A stretch of 64,000 bases of DNA from Burkholderia sp. (GTDB taxonomy: Bacteria; Pseudomonadota; Gammaproteobacteria; Burkholderiales; Burkholderiaceae): NCBI GenBank assembly GCA_040954445.1, contig CP144361.1, positions 1,674,001-1,738,000 of the forward strand. Direction: 5' to 3'. Both the position numbers and the translations under genes were made by a program. The notes below the pieces were generated by a model. The model made no database searches and had not been told where the DNA came from. It saw only the letters and a list, made by a program, of their open reading frames with translations. Position 1 is the stretch's first letter. Each line of letters opens with the position of its first letter. This document shows, one piece after another, positions 45,968 through 57,861 of the stretch.

Positions 45968-46457
45968 GGCGTTGTTGCATAAATCGGGTACTCGGATTAG
46001 TCGGTTGATGAAGGTAACCTTCAACCATCCTCCGAAGGTTTCGGTCTTGTATTGATGGGAGGCGTCAACAGATGCTCCAGCAGCCCATGAATGGGCATCC
46101 CCATGCCGAAAATAGGGGGTTGGCCAGCCCTTGCAAAGTCTGCTTCCATAGGGGCCCACGTGGCGTAACGGCGCGGCTGATGCAATTGCCTGTGACGTTC
46201 GTCGAGCTTTGAAGAAAGGCAGTGGCCACCACCGGCGATCGCTTGCCGAAAATAAGATGTATCGGTTCAAGATGCTCACCGGAAACGCTCTCTGAGCGCG
46301 TCACATCGACTCGAAGACGACCGAAGTCTCCGTTCAGATCGGTGTAATCAAACGCATGGGGGGGCTTGGACCCGCTCGTCCGCAATCCGTTCGTATCGCC
46401 TGAAATTATGTCTGTCGATGCCGTTGCGTCCTCACGTTCGATTGGTGCAACAACGCC
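45968..46457 (-). mobile_element. Hybrid IS903-like remnant with foreign interior
   Basis: IS ends on both sides (GGCGTTGTTGCATAAATCG; TGGTGCAACAACGCC). From about 45988 to 46147 the sequence is not IS903-like (GGGTACTCGGATTAGTCGGTTGATGAAGG...), while 46148-46457 is the IS 3' portion, here decayed. A 160-bp segment of unknown origin is thus bracketed by IS ends. Confidence 0.65.
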
Positions 46458-46493
46458 GCGTCGAGCGAAGGTTCAACGCTTCCTGCACACCCT

Positions 46494-47240
46494 TCAAGCC
46501 CGGCATAATCTCAGGCCAGGCCTTCGAGGCCCACGAGCTTTCGAACACTTCAGCTTGGCGACCGCCATCGACCGCGCCATCACTTCGTCGAGCGCCTTCT
46601 TCGCAGCGGCCTGCTCGGCCTCGCGACGGCTCGCGCCCGAACCCGACATCTTAATATCGAGCTTAGGCACCGTGCATTCGACCTCAAACTGTTGATTGTG
46701 CGCAGAACCATACGTGGCCACCACAAGATAAGTGGGCAGCGTGATTTTATGACCCTGCAAATACTCCTGCAACAGTGTCTTGGCATCCTTGCCCAGCGTG
46801 CGCGGATCGATATGGTCGAGGATCGGGATATAGAGGCGCTTAATCATCCCCTGGGCGGCTTCGAAGCCGCCATCGAGGAAGACCGCCCCGATGATGGCTT
46901 CGAACGCGTCCGCGAGGATCGAGGGGCGTCGGAAGCCACCACTGCGCAGCTCGCCTTCACCGAGCCGAAGGCCTTCGGAAATATTGAGGGCCTGAGCAAT
47001 CTCGTACAGCGACTGCTGCTTGACGAGATTGGCCCGGACGCGCGACAGGTCGCCTTCGTTCAGCTTGCCGAAGCGCTGAAATAAAAGGGCAGCCACCGCA
47101 CAATTAAGAACGGAATCACCGAGAAACTCAAGCCGTTCGTTATGCGTGGCGCTGTGGCTACGATGGGTCAAAGCCTGTCGCAGCAATTCCGCATTGCGAA
47201 ATTCGTAGCGCAGCCGGCTTTCCAACTTGGATTGAGGCAT
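46494..47240 (-). CDS. rnc: Ribonuclease III
   Basis: 248 aa endonuclease of double-stranded RNA (rRNA and mRNA processing). Start ATG 47240 ([14 protein letters not shown]). Signature [13 protein letters not shown] with Glu38 and Asp42; second acidic cluster in [18 protein letters not shown]; dsRNA-binding domain at about 155-222 ([20 protein letters not shown] ... [14 protein letters not shown]). The tail after [13 protein letters not shown] is basic and seems to end prematurely; Burkholderia RNase III proteins generally carry a longer C-terminal extension. Catalytic parts are complete. Normally directly follows lepB, but here 2.7 kb of IS debris intervenes, and era is missing downstream. 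Confidence 0.93.
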   Translation of the reverse strand: MPQSKLESRLRYEFRNAELLRQALTHRSHSATHNERLEFLGDSVLNCAVAALLFQRFGKLNEGDLSRVRANLVKQQSLYEIAQALNISEGLRLGEGELRSGGFRRPSILADAFEAIIGAVFLDGGFEAAQGMIKRLYIPILDHIDPRTLGKDAKTLLQEYLQGHKITLPTYLVVATYGSAHNQQFEVECTVPKLDIKMSGSGASRREAEQAAAKKALDEVMARSMAVAKLKCSKARGPRRPGLRLCRA

Positions 47241-47277
47241 GTGCAGGAGTATAACGCTGGCACTGATAGCGTTGAGT

Positions 47278-47403
47278 GGCGTTGCTGCATCAATCAAGCG
47301 TGAGGACGCAATGGCATCAACGGACATAATTTCAAGCAGCGTTGTTGCATAAATCGGGCGTGAAGATGCAATGGCATCGACGGGTATAATTTCAGGTGAT
47401 ACG
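47278..47403. repeat. Two tandem solo IS 3' ends
   Basis: GGCGTTGCTGCATCAATCAAGCGTG... (47278-47337) and AGCGTTGTTGCATAAATCGGGCG... (47338-47403), each about 60 bp of the IS terminus in the same direction, followed by a third full IS. No body sequence between them. Confidence 0.75.
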
Positions 47404-48533
47404 GGCGTTGTTGCATAAATCGAGCGAGATCCGTTGACGTTTACGCACAACGGTCGCGGGGTCAGCCCCCTACCAAGTCAGATTCCAGAGTAATCTGCCT
47501 AATTTTTGCCAAGAAAATGCGCAAGGACATACACAAGACAGGTGAGCCGAAGAAGGCACGCTACCGTGTCAGGAATTAGGCGGCCTATAATGAAGGCGTG
47601 ATCAACCGGAGGAACGTGACGATATGGATAGATGAAGCCGTCCTGGCCAGAATACACGACGCCATATCCACACGTGGTCGCCCGTGTCTATACGGCGGCG
47701 ATGCGCTCATTCAGGCATTACTTGGCGTGAAGTCCGTCTATCGACGGACGTTGCGCGCCCTGCAAAGTTTCACCCAAAGTCTGCGCGATCTGGCCTTCCC
47801 AAGCTTGCCGGTGCAGAATTACACCACGCTCTGTCGCCGGGCAAAAACGCTGCATGTCGAACTGCCGATCCTTCTCGACAACGAACCGATCCATCTGGTT
47901 GTCGACAGCATCGGTCTGAAGGTCTATGGCGAAGGTGAATGGAAGGTGCGCCAGCACGGCTACTCGAAGCGGCGCACGTGGCGTAAAGTCCATCTCGCGC
48001 TCAACGCGCATACGGGTCAAGTGCATGCCGCGCTAATGACGAATTAGCATGTGGCTCACGGTGACACTCTGGCCAAGTTGCTCGACCAGATTCCACACGA
48101 AGAACAAATCGATGTCATCGGCCGTGACGGTGCCTACGACACCAAGCCATGCCATGCGGCCATTGCTGCACGTAGTGCTATTCCTTCGCTTCCGAGACGC
48201 GAGGGTGCCGCTCATTGGCAAGCGGATATGCCCGGTGCGGCGTGGCGTAATGGCGCGGTTGATGCAATTGCCCGTGACGGTCGTCGAGAATGAAAGCAAG
48301 ACAGTGGCTACCACTGGCGATCGCTTGCCGAGAATGCGATGTATCGGTTCAAGACCCTCACTGGCAACTGTCTCTGGGCGCGTCACATCGACTCGGAGGT
48401 GACCGAGGTCGCCATTCGCGTCGGCGTCATCAACCGCATGGCAGACCTCGCTCGTCCGCAATTTGTTCGTATCGCCTAAAATGATGCCCGTCGATGTCAT
48501 TGCGTCCTCACGCTCGATTTATGCAACAACGCC
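47404..48533 (+). mobile_element. IS903-like element, full length, decayed
   Basis: 1130 bp with both ends intact. Lies between lepB and rnc; no target duplication (GGTGATACG / ATGGCCCGG). Confidence 0.92.
47517..48479 (+). pseudogene. IS903-like transposase, three nonsense codons
   Basis: TAG at the RNWAAYN tryptophan (about 47577), TAG at the TNQNV region (ACGAATTAGCATG, about 48047) and TGA in RREWKQ (GAGAATGAAAGC, about 48292). It has an extra Lys after EPK and variant residues (INRRNVTIW). Dead copy, close kin of 49015. Confidence 0.9.
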
Positions 48534-48902
48534 ATGGCCCGGCGCGAAATTTCCGGGTACGTCTCGTTTAGCCATGCCTGCACCGCTTCCGGTCGCTGCT
48601 CGTAGGCCCGTTTTATCGGCTTCTACGACGTGAAACCCCAGCGCGCCAGATACAGGCCGACCAATACCCTGCAGCGTCAAACCGCATCGCTGCCAGATCA
48701 ACTCCCGCACGGCATGTCGCGTCCACAACGCGAACGACATCTTTAACTGGTCCGGCATTTGATCTCGTAACAACGCGCGAATTTCCACTTCCTGCTGCTC
48801 ACTCAGGACACGGCGTGGGTTCATCGCTCCGCCGTTCGGCTTGTCCAGCAATCCAGCCGCATCTCCTCGGGTGTGGCGCTTACAAATATTGTACACGCCT
48901 GT
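48534..48902 (-). mobile_element. IS630-family transposase relic (N-terminal part)
   Basis: Minus strand reads AAGLLDKPNGGAMNPRRVLS, EQQEVEIRALLRDQMPDQLK and SFALWTRHAVRELIWQRCGL. This is the helix-turn-helix and linker of IS630-type transposases, after which the frame breaks. Both ends abut IS903-like copies. The complementary central part is seen at 32213 and 61443. Confidence 0.78.
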
Positions 48903-49670
48903 GGCGTTGTTGCATAAATCTAGCGAGAGCCGTTGACGTTTGCGTGCAACGGTCGCGGGGCCAGCCTCTTATCAAGTCCGATTCCAGAGTAACCGCATAA
49001 TTTTTGCCAAGAAAATGCGCAAGGACATACACAAGACAGGTGAGCCGAAGGCACGCTACCGTGTCAGAAATTAGGCGGCCTATAATGAAGGCGTGATCAA
49101 CCGGAGGAACGTGACGATATGGATAGATGAAGCCGTCCTGGCCAGAATACATGACGCCATATCCACACGTGGTCACCCGTGTCTATACGGCGGCGATGCG
49201 CTCATTCATGCATTACTTGGCGTGAAGACCGTCTATCGACTGACGTTGCGCGGCCTGCAAAGTTTCACCCAAAGTCTGCGCGATCTGGCCTTCCCAAGCT
49301 TGCCGGTGCGGAATTACACCACGCTCTGTCGCCGGGCAAAAACGCTGCATGTCGAACTCCCGATCCTTCGCGACAACAAACCGATCCATCTGGTTGTCGA
49401 CAACTTCGGTCTGAAGGTCTATGGCGAAGGTGAATGGAAGGTGCGCCAGCACGGCTACTCGAAGCGGCGCACGTGGCGTAAAGTCCATCTCGCGCTCAAC
49501 GCGAATACGGGTCAAGTGCATGCCGCGCTAATGACGAATCAGAATGTGGCTGACGGTGACGCGCTGGCCAAGTTGCTCGACCAGATTCCACGCGAAGAAC
49601 AAATCGATGTCATCGGCGGTGATGGTGCCTACGACACCAAGCCATGCCATGCGGCGATTGCTGCACGCAG
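48903..49670 (+). mobile_element. IS903-like element, 3'-truncated
   Basis: Left end intact; it ends at GCTGCACGCAG in the AIAARS codons, where a mini-IS begins. Transposase remnant from ATG 49015 with the shared Trp-to-TAG codon (about 49074), then readable to the break. Confidence 0.9.
49015..49670 (+). pseudogene. IS903-like transposase, 3'-truncated
   Basis: Both catalytic aspartates are present but the glutamate region is lost. Variant first catalytic strand: HLVVDNFGLKVYG instead of [15 protein letters not shown]-stop-AAYN nonsense as in 44785-45743 and 47517-48479. Confidence 0.87.
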
Positions 49671-49837
49671 GGCGTTGTTGCATAAATCGAACGTGAGGAC
49701 GCCATGGCATTGGACGGGCATAATTCAGGCGATACGAACGGATTGCGGACGAGCGAGGTCCGCAATCCGTTCGTATCGCCTGAATTATGCCCGTCCAATG
49801 CCATGGCGTCCTCACGTTCGATTTATGCAACAACGCC
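49671..49837. mobile_element. 167-bp perfect foldback mini-IS
   Basis: Two exactly complementary 80-bp arms (49671-49750 and 49758-49837) around a 7-bp loop GAGCGAG. Each arm is the terminal 80 bp of the IS 3' end. The full IS already has GCGGAC-gagcgag-GTCCGC at this place, so the turn of the foldback is the natural hairpin of the element. No coding capacity. Flanking 9-mers (TGCACGCAG / ACTTAAAAT) differ. Confidence 0.92.
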
Positions 49838-49899
49838 ACTTAAAATCACGAGTTGATGATCAATATTGCGTTTTCACGTTCAATTTATGCAACAACACC
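49838..49899. repeat. R1/IS-end scrap before lepB
   Basis: AAATCACGAGTTGATGATCAATA (R1 right-end type) directly followed by TTGCGTTTTCACGTTCAATTTATGCAACAACACC, a solo IS 3' end. The lepB stop lies 5 bp further. Confidence 0.65.
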
Positions 49900-49903
49900 A
49901 CGT

Positions 49904-50797
49904 TCAGTGGAACAAACCGATACGCTTGAGATCGCTAAAGTTCATCCAAATAAAGAAGGCACGACCGACCAGATCCTTGTCGGGCACGAAGCCCCAGTAG
50001 CGGCTGTCCGCGCTGTTGTCGCGGTTGTCGCCCATCATGAAGTAGTGGCCCGGCGGTACCTTGCAGGTCACGCTGTGCTCGTTGTACTCGCAGTTATTCT
50101 TATAAGGGAAGTCGTCGTCACCCATCGTGAAAGACGGCACGGACGGGTTGTTGAGGATCGCGTTCTTGCGGTTGTCGAGGCTCTCCTCGTACTGCTTCGC
50201 ATAGTTCATGCGCTCTTCGTCGAAGTAGTCGGTCAGCGTTATTTTTGGCACGGGCTGGCCGTTGATGGTGAGCTTCTTGTCGTAGTACTGGACGGTATCG
50301 CCGGGCAGGCCAATCACGCGCTTGATGTAGTCGACCGACTCATCCTTCGGATAGCGGAATACCACTACGTCGCCGCGCGCCAGCGACCGACCGGCGGTGA
50401 TCTTCTGGTTGGTAATCGGCAGGCGCAGGCCGTAGTCGAACTTATTGACGAGGATGAAGTCGCCCACCAGCAGCGTGGGCACCATCGAGCCGGAGGGAAT
50501 CTTGAACGGCTCGACTACGAAGGAACGTATCACGAACACCGCCAGGATCACCGGGAAGAAGCTTGCCGTGTATTCGAGCCACCATGGCTGTCGAAGCTTC
50601 TTTTCGCGCAGCTTGGCACGCGTTTCAGCCGCGTTCTCGTCGGCAAAGCGCTCGCCGATGCGCGCTTGCTGGAGGTCGAATGCGGCGGCGGCCTCGTCAG
50701 CGGCCTTGCGGCGGCCCGGCAAAAACACCAGCTTGTCCAGCACCCAGGCGATACCTGTCAAGACGACGAGCACAAAAAGAATCAATGCAAAATTCAT
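49904..50797 (-). CDS. lepB: Signal peptidase I
   Basis: 297 aa inner-membrane peptidase that removes signal peptides on the periplasmic side. First membrane helix MNFALILFVLVVLTGIAWVL; second at about 80-95 (FFPVILAVFVIRSFVV). Catalytic Ser104 in PFKIPSGSMVPTL and Lys159 in VDYIKRVIGLPGD; conserved GDNRDNSADSRYWGFVP near the C-terminus. Start at ATG 50797 (MNFALI), 16 bp after the lepA stop. Translation coupled with lepA is likely. The C-terminus (SDLKRIGLFH) is intact although IS debris starts 5 bp downstream. Confidence 0.96.
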   Translation of the reverse strand: MNFALILFVLVVLTGIAWVLDKLVFLPGRRKAADEAAAAFDLQQARIGERFADENAAETRAKLREKKLRQPWWLEYTASFFPVILAVFVIRSFVVEPFKIPSGSMVPTLLVGDFILVNKFDYGLRLPITNQKITAGRSLARGDVVVFRYPKDESVDYIKRVIGLPGDTVQYYDKKLTINGQPVPKITLTDYFDEERMNYAKQYEESLDNRKNAILNNPSVPSFTMGDDDFPYKNNCEYNEHSVTCKVPPGHYFMMGDNRDNSADSRYWGFVPDKDLVGRAFFIWMNFSDLKRIGLFH

Positions 50798-50813
50798 AAG
50801 AACATCAGTCCTG

Positions 50814-52607
<1,794 letters not shown>

Positions 52608-52677
52608 TCAGTGCCGATAAAGCGAAAAAGGCGCGTTCGAAGGCTGCGGAGCATGCCTTGTGTAAGTCGGTGGAAAC

Positions 52678-53812
52678 GGCGTTGTTGCATAAATCGAGTG
52701 TGAGGACGCACTAGCATCGACGGGATAAGGCGATACGAACGGATTGCGGACGAGCGAGGTCCGCCATACGGTTGATGACGCCGACGCGAACGGAGACCTC
52801 GGTCGCCTGCGAGGCGATGTGACGCGCCCAGAGACAGTTGCCGGTGAGAGTCTTGAACCGATACATCGCATTCTCGGCAAGCGATCGCCGGTGGTAACCA
52901 CTGTCTTGCTTCCATTCTCGACGACCGTCACGGGCAATTGCATCAACCGCGCCATTTTACGCCACGCCGCACCCGGGCATATCCGCTGGCCAATGAACGG
53001 CACCCTCGCGTGGCGGAATCGAAGGAATAGCACTGCGCGTGCAGCAATGGCCGCATGGCATGGCTTGGTGTCGTAGGCACCGTCACCGCCGATGACATCG
53101 ATTTGTTCTTCGCGGGGAATCTGGTCGAGCAACTTGGCCAGAGCGTCAGCGTCAGCCACATTTTGATGCGTCATGAGCGCTGCATGCACTTGACCCGTAT
53201 TCGCGTTGAGCGCGAGATGGACTTTACGCCACGTGCGCCGCTTCGAGTAGCCGTGCTGGCGCACCTTCCATGCACCTTCGCCATAGACCTTCAGGCCGGT
53301 GCTGTCGACATCCAGATGGATTGGTTCATTGTCACGAAGGATCGGCAGTTCGACATCAAGCGTTTTTGCCCGGCGACAGAGCGTGGTGTAATTCGGCACC
53401 GGCAAGCTCGGGAAGGCCACATCGCGCAGACTTTGAGTGAAACCTTGCAGGGCGCGCAACGTCAGTCGATAGAGGGTCTTCACGCCAAGTAATGCCTGAA
53501 TCAGCGCATCGCCGTATAGACACAGGCGACCACGTGTGCGTATGGCGTCGGGTATGCTAGCGGATATGCTGGCAAGGAGGGCTGCATCTATCCATATCGT
53601 CACGTTCCCCCAGTTGATCAGGCCTTCATTATAGGCTGCCCAATTCCTGACACAGTAGTGTGCCTTCGGCTCACCTATTTTGTGTATGTCTTTGCGCATT
53701 TTTTTGGCAAAAATTAGGCAGTTACTCTGAAATCTGACTTGATAAGGGGGCTGCCCCCGCGACCGTTACGCGTAAACGTCAATCGATCTCGCTCGATTTA
53801 TGCAACAACGCC
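52678..53812 (-). mobile_element. IS903-like element, full length, decayed
   Basis: 1135 bp with both ends intact. Lies between lepA and pheT. Flanks GGTGGAAAC / TATCACTAG differ. Confidence 0.92.
52730..53699 (-). pseudogene. IS903-like transposase, frameshifted
   Basis: MRKDIHKIGEPKAHYC start; in-frame additions (ISASIPDA). Frame is good through both catalytic aspartates to HAAIAAR, then inserted bases at 53037 (CTGCGCGTGCAGC), 52973 and 52957 shift it. C-terminal stop region deleted. Confidence 0.87.
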
Positions 53813-53866
53813 TATCACTAGTCAAAACAGGCCTAAACTTACTGCATTCCGGTCGGTCGCCGCGTA

Positions 53867-56296
53867 TCAGCCGCGCAGTCGCGCGCCGTGGACTCGCATG
53901 CTGTCTAGAAGGGCTGTGATCGCAAGATCGACCGTCCCGTCCTGCAGCGTACCGACCGGATCCTGCAGAGTGACGCGGAATGCCAAGCTTTTCTCGTGCG
54001 CTGCCAATCCACCTAAACTACTTGATTTTGCATAAAATACGTCGAAGAGTCCAACTTTCTGGACGAACTTGCATGCCTCGCTCGACAGCGCGCCTTTGAT
54101 CGCGTCGAACAAGGCCTGCACCTCAACCTGCTGATCGACCACCACGGCGATATCGCGGCGCACCGGTGGAAACTTCGACACCTCGGTCGGTGTCGGCAGC
54201 GCGCGCGTGATTAGCGCTTCGGCGTCAATTTCGAACATCACTGGCGCATGCGACAGTTCGTACAGCTGCATCAGGCGCGGATGCAACTCGCCGATCCAAC
54301 CGACCGCGCGGCCATCGAGTTCGATGCGCGCGCTGCGGCCCGGATGCAGCGCCGGATGCTCGGCCTTCACGAAGCGTGCGACTGTAGGCGCGAGCAGCGC
54401 CTCGAGGTCACCCTTCACGTCGAAGAAGTCGACCTGCTGCTTCGGTGCGCCCCATTGCTCGTTGAATAGCGGGCCGTAGGCCAGCGTGCCGACGTGCTTG
54501 GGTTGCTGGTAGCCCTCCACGTTCAGTGCGCCCGCAGCCACCTCGGCATCGGCCAGGTAGACGCGGCCAATCTCGAACAGGCGCACGCGATCGGCGCGGC
54601 GGTTCAGGTTGTGGCGCAGCACGCTAACTAAGCTGCCAAACAGCGTAGTGCGCATCACCGAGAGCTGGCTGGCGATTGGATTGAGCAGGCGAACCGGGTT
54701 GGTGTTTCCGGCGAAATCGCGTTCCCAGTTCGCATCGACGAAGCTGAAGTTGATGGTTTCCGCGTAATCGCGTGCGGCCAGCGCATAACGGATCGTATGG
54801 ATTGAGCGCTGCGTCTCATGGGTCGTGCGCATCTCGCTGCTTGAAACCGGCGAGCGCGCCGGGATCCGCTCGAAGCCGTAGATCCGAGCGACTTCCTCGA
54901 TCAGGTCTTCCTCGATCGCGATATCGAAGCGATGTGGCGGCGGAGTCACCGCGAAGCTATCGCCGTCTTGCGTGAAGCTCAGGCCCAGGCGAGTGAAGAT
55001 GCTGGCGATCTCTCCGGCTTCCACGGGCACGCCGATGATGCGATTAGCGCGTGACATGCGCATCGTTACCGGTGCGCGCAACGGCAGGTTGGCGGCCTGA
55101 TCGTCGACCGGGCCGGCTTGGCCACCGCAGATCTCAAGGATCAGTTGAGTGATCCGCTCGATGTGCTCGACGGTGGTGGAATAGTCGACGCCACGCTCGA
55201 AGCGATACGCGGCTTCGGTCGAGAAGTTGTACTTACGCGCGCGACCGCAAATGCTGTCGGGCCACCAAAAGGCAGCTTCGAGATAGATGTTGGTGGTATC
55301 AAGCGTGACGGCCGTGCTATCGCCACCCATGATGCCGGCCAAGCTCTCGACTTGGGTCTGATCGGATATCACGCCGACCTGCTCGTCGAGCTCGACCGTG
55401 TTGCCGTTCAGCAGCTTGAGTGTCTCGCCACGCTTGCCCCAGCGGACGTCAATGCCGCCGTGGATCTTGTCCAGATCGAACACGTGCGAGGGGCGGCCCA
55501 ACTCGAACATCACGTAGTTTGAGATATCAATCAGGGCGGAGACGCTACGCTGGCCCGCGCGCTCCAGGCGCTCGACCATCCACCGCGGCGTCTTCGCGCG
55601 CGCGTTCACGCCGCGGATCACGCGGCCCGAGAAGCGACCGCACAGATCCGGCGCAGAGATACGTACCGGCAGCGTCTCATCCAGCTCGACTTGAGCCGGC
55701 AGGAAGGCGATGGGCTTGAGCGGCGCGCCGGTGATCGCGGCGGTTTCTCGAGCGATACCGTACACCGAGAGGCAATCCGCCTTGTTCGGCGTCAGCTTAA
55801 TCTCAAAGATCATGTCGTTTAGGTTCAGCGTGTCACGGATATCCTGGCCGATCGGTGTGTCCTCGGGTAGCACTAGTAGGCCGCTGTGGTCCCCGGACAA
55901 CTTTAGTTCATGAGCAGAGCAGAGTATGCCTTGGCTCTCGATGCTGCGCAGCTTCGAGAGCTTGATCACGCAAGGTTTGCCACCTTCTTCCTCGGGCGGT
56001 AGCTCGGCGCCGACCAGCGCGACCGGAACCTTAACGCCGGGCACCACGTTAGGAGCACCGCAGACGATGTTAAGCATCGTGCCGGTGCCAGCATCGACCT
56101 GGCAGACGTTCAGCTTGTCTGCGTCAGGGTGCTTGACAACCTTGAACACGCGGCCGACGACGATCCGTGAGGTCGGCGGCGCAGCGGTACGCAGCGACTC
56201 AACCTCGAGACCGGCCATCGTCAAGGCATGCGACAACTCGTCGGTCGTCAGTTTCGGATCGACAAAGGTTCGCAACCAAGATTCAGGGAATTGCAT
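53867..56296 (-). CDS. pheT: Phenylalanine--tRNA ligase beta subunit
   Basis: 809 aa, normal size. [20 protein letters not shown] start; tRNA-binding EMAP-like domain ([20 protein letters not shown], about 47-66); editing domain B3/B4; [19 protein letters not shown]5 and the catalytic-like core contain [17 protein letters not shown], and the C-terminal FDX-ACB anticodon-binding domain contains [12 protein letters not shown]. Forms an alpha2beta2 enzyme with PheS, whose gene ends 105 bp upstream. That gap contains a 26-bp R1 palindrome. ihfA, normally next, is not present. Intact. Confidence 0.97.
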   Translation of the reverse strand: MQFPESWLRTFVDPKLTTDELSHALTMAGLEVESLRTAAPPTSRIVVGRVFKVVKHPDADKLNVCQVDAGTGTMLNIVCGAPNVVPGVKVPVALVGAELPPEEEGGKPCVIKLSKLRSIESQGILCSAHELKLSGDHSGLLVLPEDTPIGQDIRDTLNLNDMIFEIKLTPNKADCLSVYGIARETAAITGAPLKPIAFLPAQVELDETLPVRISAPDLCGRFSGRVIRGVNARAKTPRWMVERLERAGQRSVSALIDISNYVMFELGRPSHVFDLDKIHGGIDVRWGKRGETLKLLNGNTVELDEQVGVISDQTQVESLAGIMGGDSTAVTLDTTNIYLEAAFWWPDSICGRARKYNFSTEAAYRFERGVDYSTTVEHIERITQLILEICGGQAGPVDDQAANLPLRAPVTMRMSRANRIIGVPVEAGEIASIFTRLGLSFTQDGDSFAVTPPPHRFDIAIEEDLIEEVARIYGFERIPARSPVSSSEMRTTHETQRSIHTIRYALAARDYAETINFSFVDANWERDFAGNTNPVRLLNPIASQLSVMRTTLFGSLVSVLRHNLNRRADRVRLFEIGRVYLADAEVAAGALNVEGYQQPKHVGTLAYGPLFNEQWGAPKQQVDFFDVKGDLEALLAPTVARFVKAEHPALHPGRSARIELDGRAVGWIGELHPRLMQLYELSHAPVMFEIDAEALITRALPTPTEVSKFPPVRRDIAVVVDQQVEVQALFDAIKGALSSEACKFVQKVGLFDVFYAKSSSLGGLAAHEKSLAFRVTLQDPVGTLQDGTVDLAITALLDSMRVHGARLRG

Positions 56297-56319
56297 GGAT
56301 ATCTACGTTCGAAACGGGT

Positions 56320-56345
56320 TATTGATCCGCAATGCGTGATCAATA
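56320..56345. repeat. Minimal R1 palindrome between pheS and pheT
   Basis: TA-TTGATCCGCAATGCGTGATCAA-TA inside the pheS-pheT spacer. The operon has tolerated this small insertion without losing order or frame. Confidence 0.72.
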
Positions 56346-56401
56346 GATTGAGACAGCGCGGCACGGCTGACGTCGACCAACGCGCGCGCCATGCGCAGGA
56401 C

Positions 56402-57427
56402 TCACGCAAACTGGCGAAGGAAGCGCAGATCGTTTTCGAAAAATAAGCGCAAGTCCTGCACGCCATAGCGCAGCATCGTGAGACGCTCAAGGCCGCTTCC
56501 GAACGCGCAACCGATATAGCGCTCCGGATCCAGACCGATGTTGCGGATCACGGTCGGGTGCACCTGGCCGGAGCCCGAGATCTCGAGCCACCTTCCGGTG
56601 TTCTTGTCGCGTTCGAACATCATGTCGATCTCGGCCGAGGGCTCTGTGAACGGAAAGTACGAGGGACGAAAGCGCACTAAGATGTCGTCGCGTTCGAAAA
56701 ATTTCTTCAAAAAGTCGGTATAGACGCCCTTAAGGTTGGCGAAGCTGACATTCTCCTCGATCCACAAGCCCTCAACCTGGTTGAACATCGGCGAGTGGGT
56801 CGCATCACTGTCGACGCGATAGGTGCGGCCCGGGGCGATCACCTTGATGGGCGGCTTGTTCATACGCGTATAGCGCACCTGCATCGGACTGGTGTGAGTG
56901 CGCAGCAGCAGCTGGCGTCCTTGCGCATCTTTGCCGTCGACGTAGAAGCTGTCCTGCATCGAACGCGCTGGATGATTCTCGGGGCTGTTTAGTGCGGTAA
57001 AGTTGTACCAGTCGGTTTCGATTTCGGGACCATCGGCGACATCAAAGCCGATCGAGCGGAAAATCTGTTCGACGCGCTCCCAGGTGCGCATCACCGGGTG
57101 CAGGCTACCCGCACCGGCGCTGCGGCCCGGCAGGGTGACATCGATCGCAGCGGAGGCGAGGCGCTGGTTGAGCAGCGTGCTGGCAAGCGCCTGGCGTCGC
57201 GCGGTGAGGGCGCCTTCCACTTGCTTCTTGGCGAAATTGATGCGTGCGCCCTCGGTCTTACGCGCTTCGGGATCCAGCTTGCTGAGCCCTTTTAACAGCT
57301 CGGTCAGCGCGCCTGACTTGCCGAGAAAGCGTGCCTTCTCGTTTTCGAGCGTGGTGATATCGGCAGCCTGTTCGAAGGCTTGCTTTACATCAATAACAAT
57401 CTGGTCCAGATTTGTTGATTGTATCAT
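56402..57427 (-). CDS. pheS: Phenylalanine--tRNA ligase alpha subunit
   Basis: 341 aa. N-terminal coiled-coil ([20 protein letters not shown] and onward), then the class II core: motif with [43 protein letters not shown] and [18 protein letters not shown]. Further on come [18 protein letters not shown] and the C-terminal [31 protein letters not shown]. Start chosen at ATG 57427 (MIQSTNLDQ). The ORF stays open upstream, but those codons come from relic repeat DNA (SRKTGAAA). The normal leader peptide, rplT and infC genes are missing upstream. Confidence 0.96.
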   Translation of the reverse strand: MIQSTNLDQIVIDVKQAFEQAADITTLENEKARFLGKSGALTELLKGLSKLDPEARKTEGARINFAKKQVEGALTARRQALASTLLNQRLASAAIDVTLPGRSAGAGSLHPVMRTWERVEQIFRSIGFDVADGPEIETDWYNFTALNSPENHPARSMQDSFYVDGKDAQGRQLLLRTHTSPMQVRYTRMNKPPIKVIAPGRTYRVDSDATHSPMFNQVEGLWIEENVSFANLKGVYTDFLKKFFERDDILVRFRPSYFPFTEPSAEIDMMFERDKNTGRWLEISGSGQVHPTVIRNIGLDPERYIGCAFGSGLERLTMLRYGVQDLRLFFENDLRFLRQFA

Positions 57428-57600
57428 TGCGGCGGCTCCGGTTTTTCTAGACACAGATTTGGCGTAAATCACATTTTGATCCGCAACTGGAGTCTGAGAT
57501 GTTGAAGAAGATGGGGCTACAGAAAAAGTTGCACTGGCGGCGACGGAGAGGGGGCCTAGCGTGACCGTAGACACCGCTAGCTTGCCGAATTCAAATCGGG
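57428..57600. repeat. Relic repeat abutting the pheS start
   Basis: GCGGCGGCTCCGGTTTTTCTAG directly before the pheS ATG, then ...GAGATGTTGAAGAAGATGGGGC. The same blocks stand before rfbC (5951-5994 and 7121-7170). Downstream of it is 57540-57600, unrecognised. Probably an old mobile element whose edge fused to both genes. Confidence 0.6.
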
Positions 57601-57861
57601 GTCAGTCGGCATCGTTACATAAATCGAGTGTGAGGATGCAACAACGCCCTCGATTTATGCAACAACACGCATGAGGGACGATTCTCTAATTTCAAGATCA
57701 CAAATTGTGAATCAATAATCGACGCCACACGGTCGACCTCACCTTCGCCTGGCCCGCCTAAAGGCAGCATCCCGCCGGAGACCGGCCGGTCTGGCTAAAA
57801 TGGTAAGCTCCCGCGGTACGCCACCGCTCCCTATGGCTCCCTATGCCCCCCACACCACATC
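57601..57861. other. IS-end and R1 fragments; DUF1841 leader
   Basis: 57612-57667 consists of two short IS ends facing each other (ACATAAATCGAGTGTGAGGATGCAACAACGCC and CTCGATTTATGCAACAACAC). The right arm of an R1 repeat follows (ATGAGGGACGATTCTCTAATTTCAAGATCAC...ATCAATAA, 57670-57718). The remaining 140 bp lead to the DUF1841 gene; no promoter is obvious. Confidence 0.65.
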
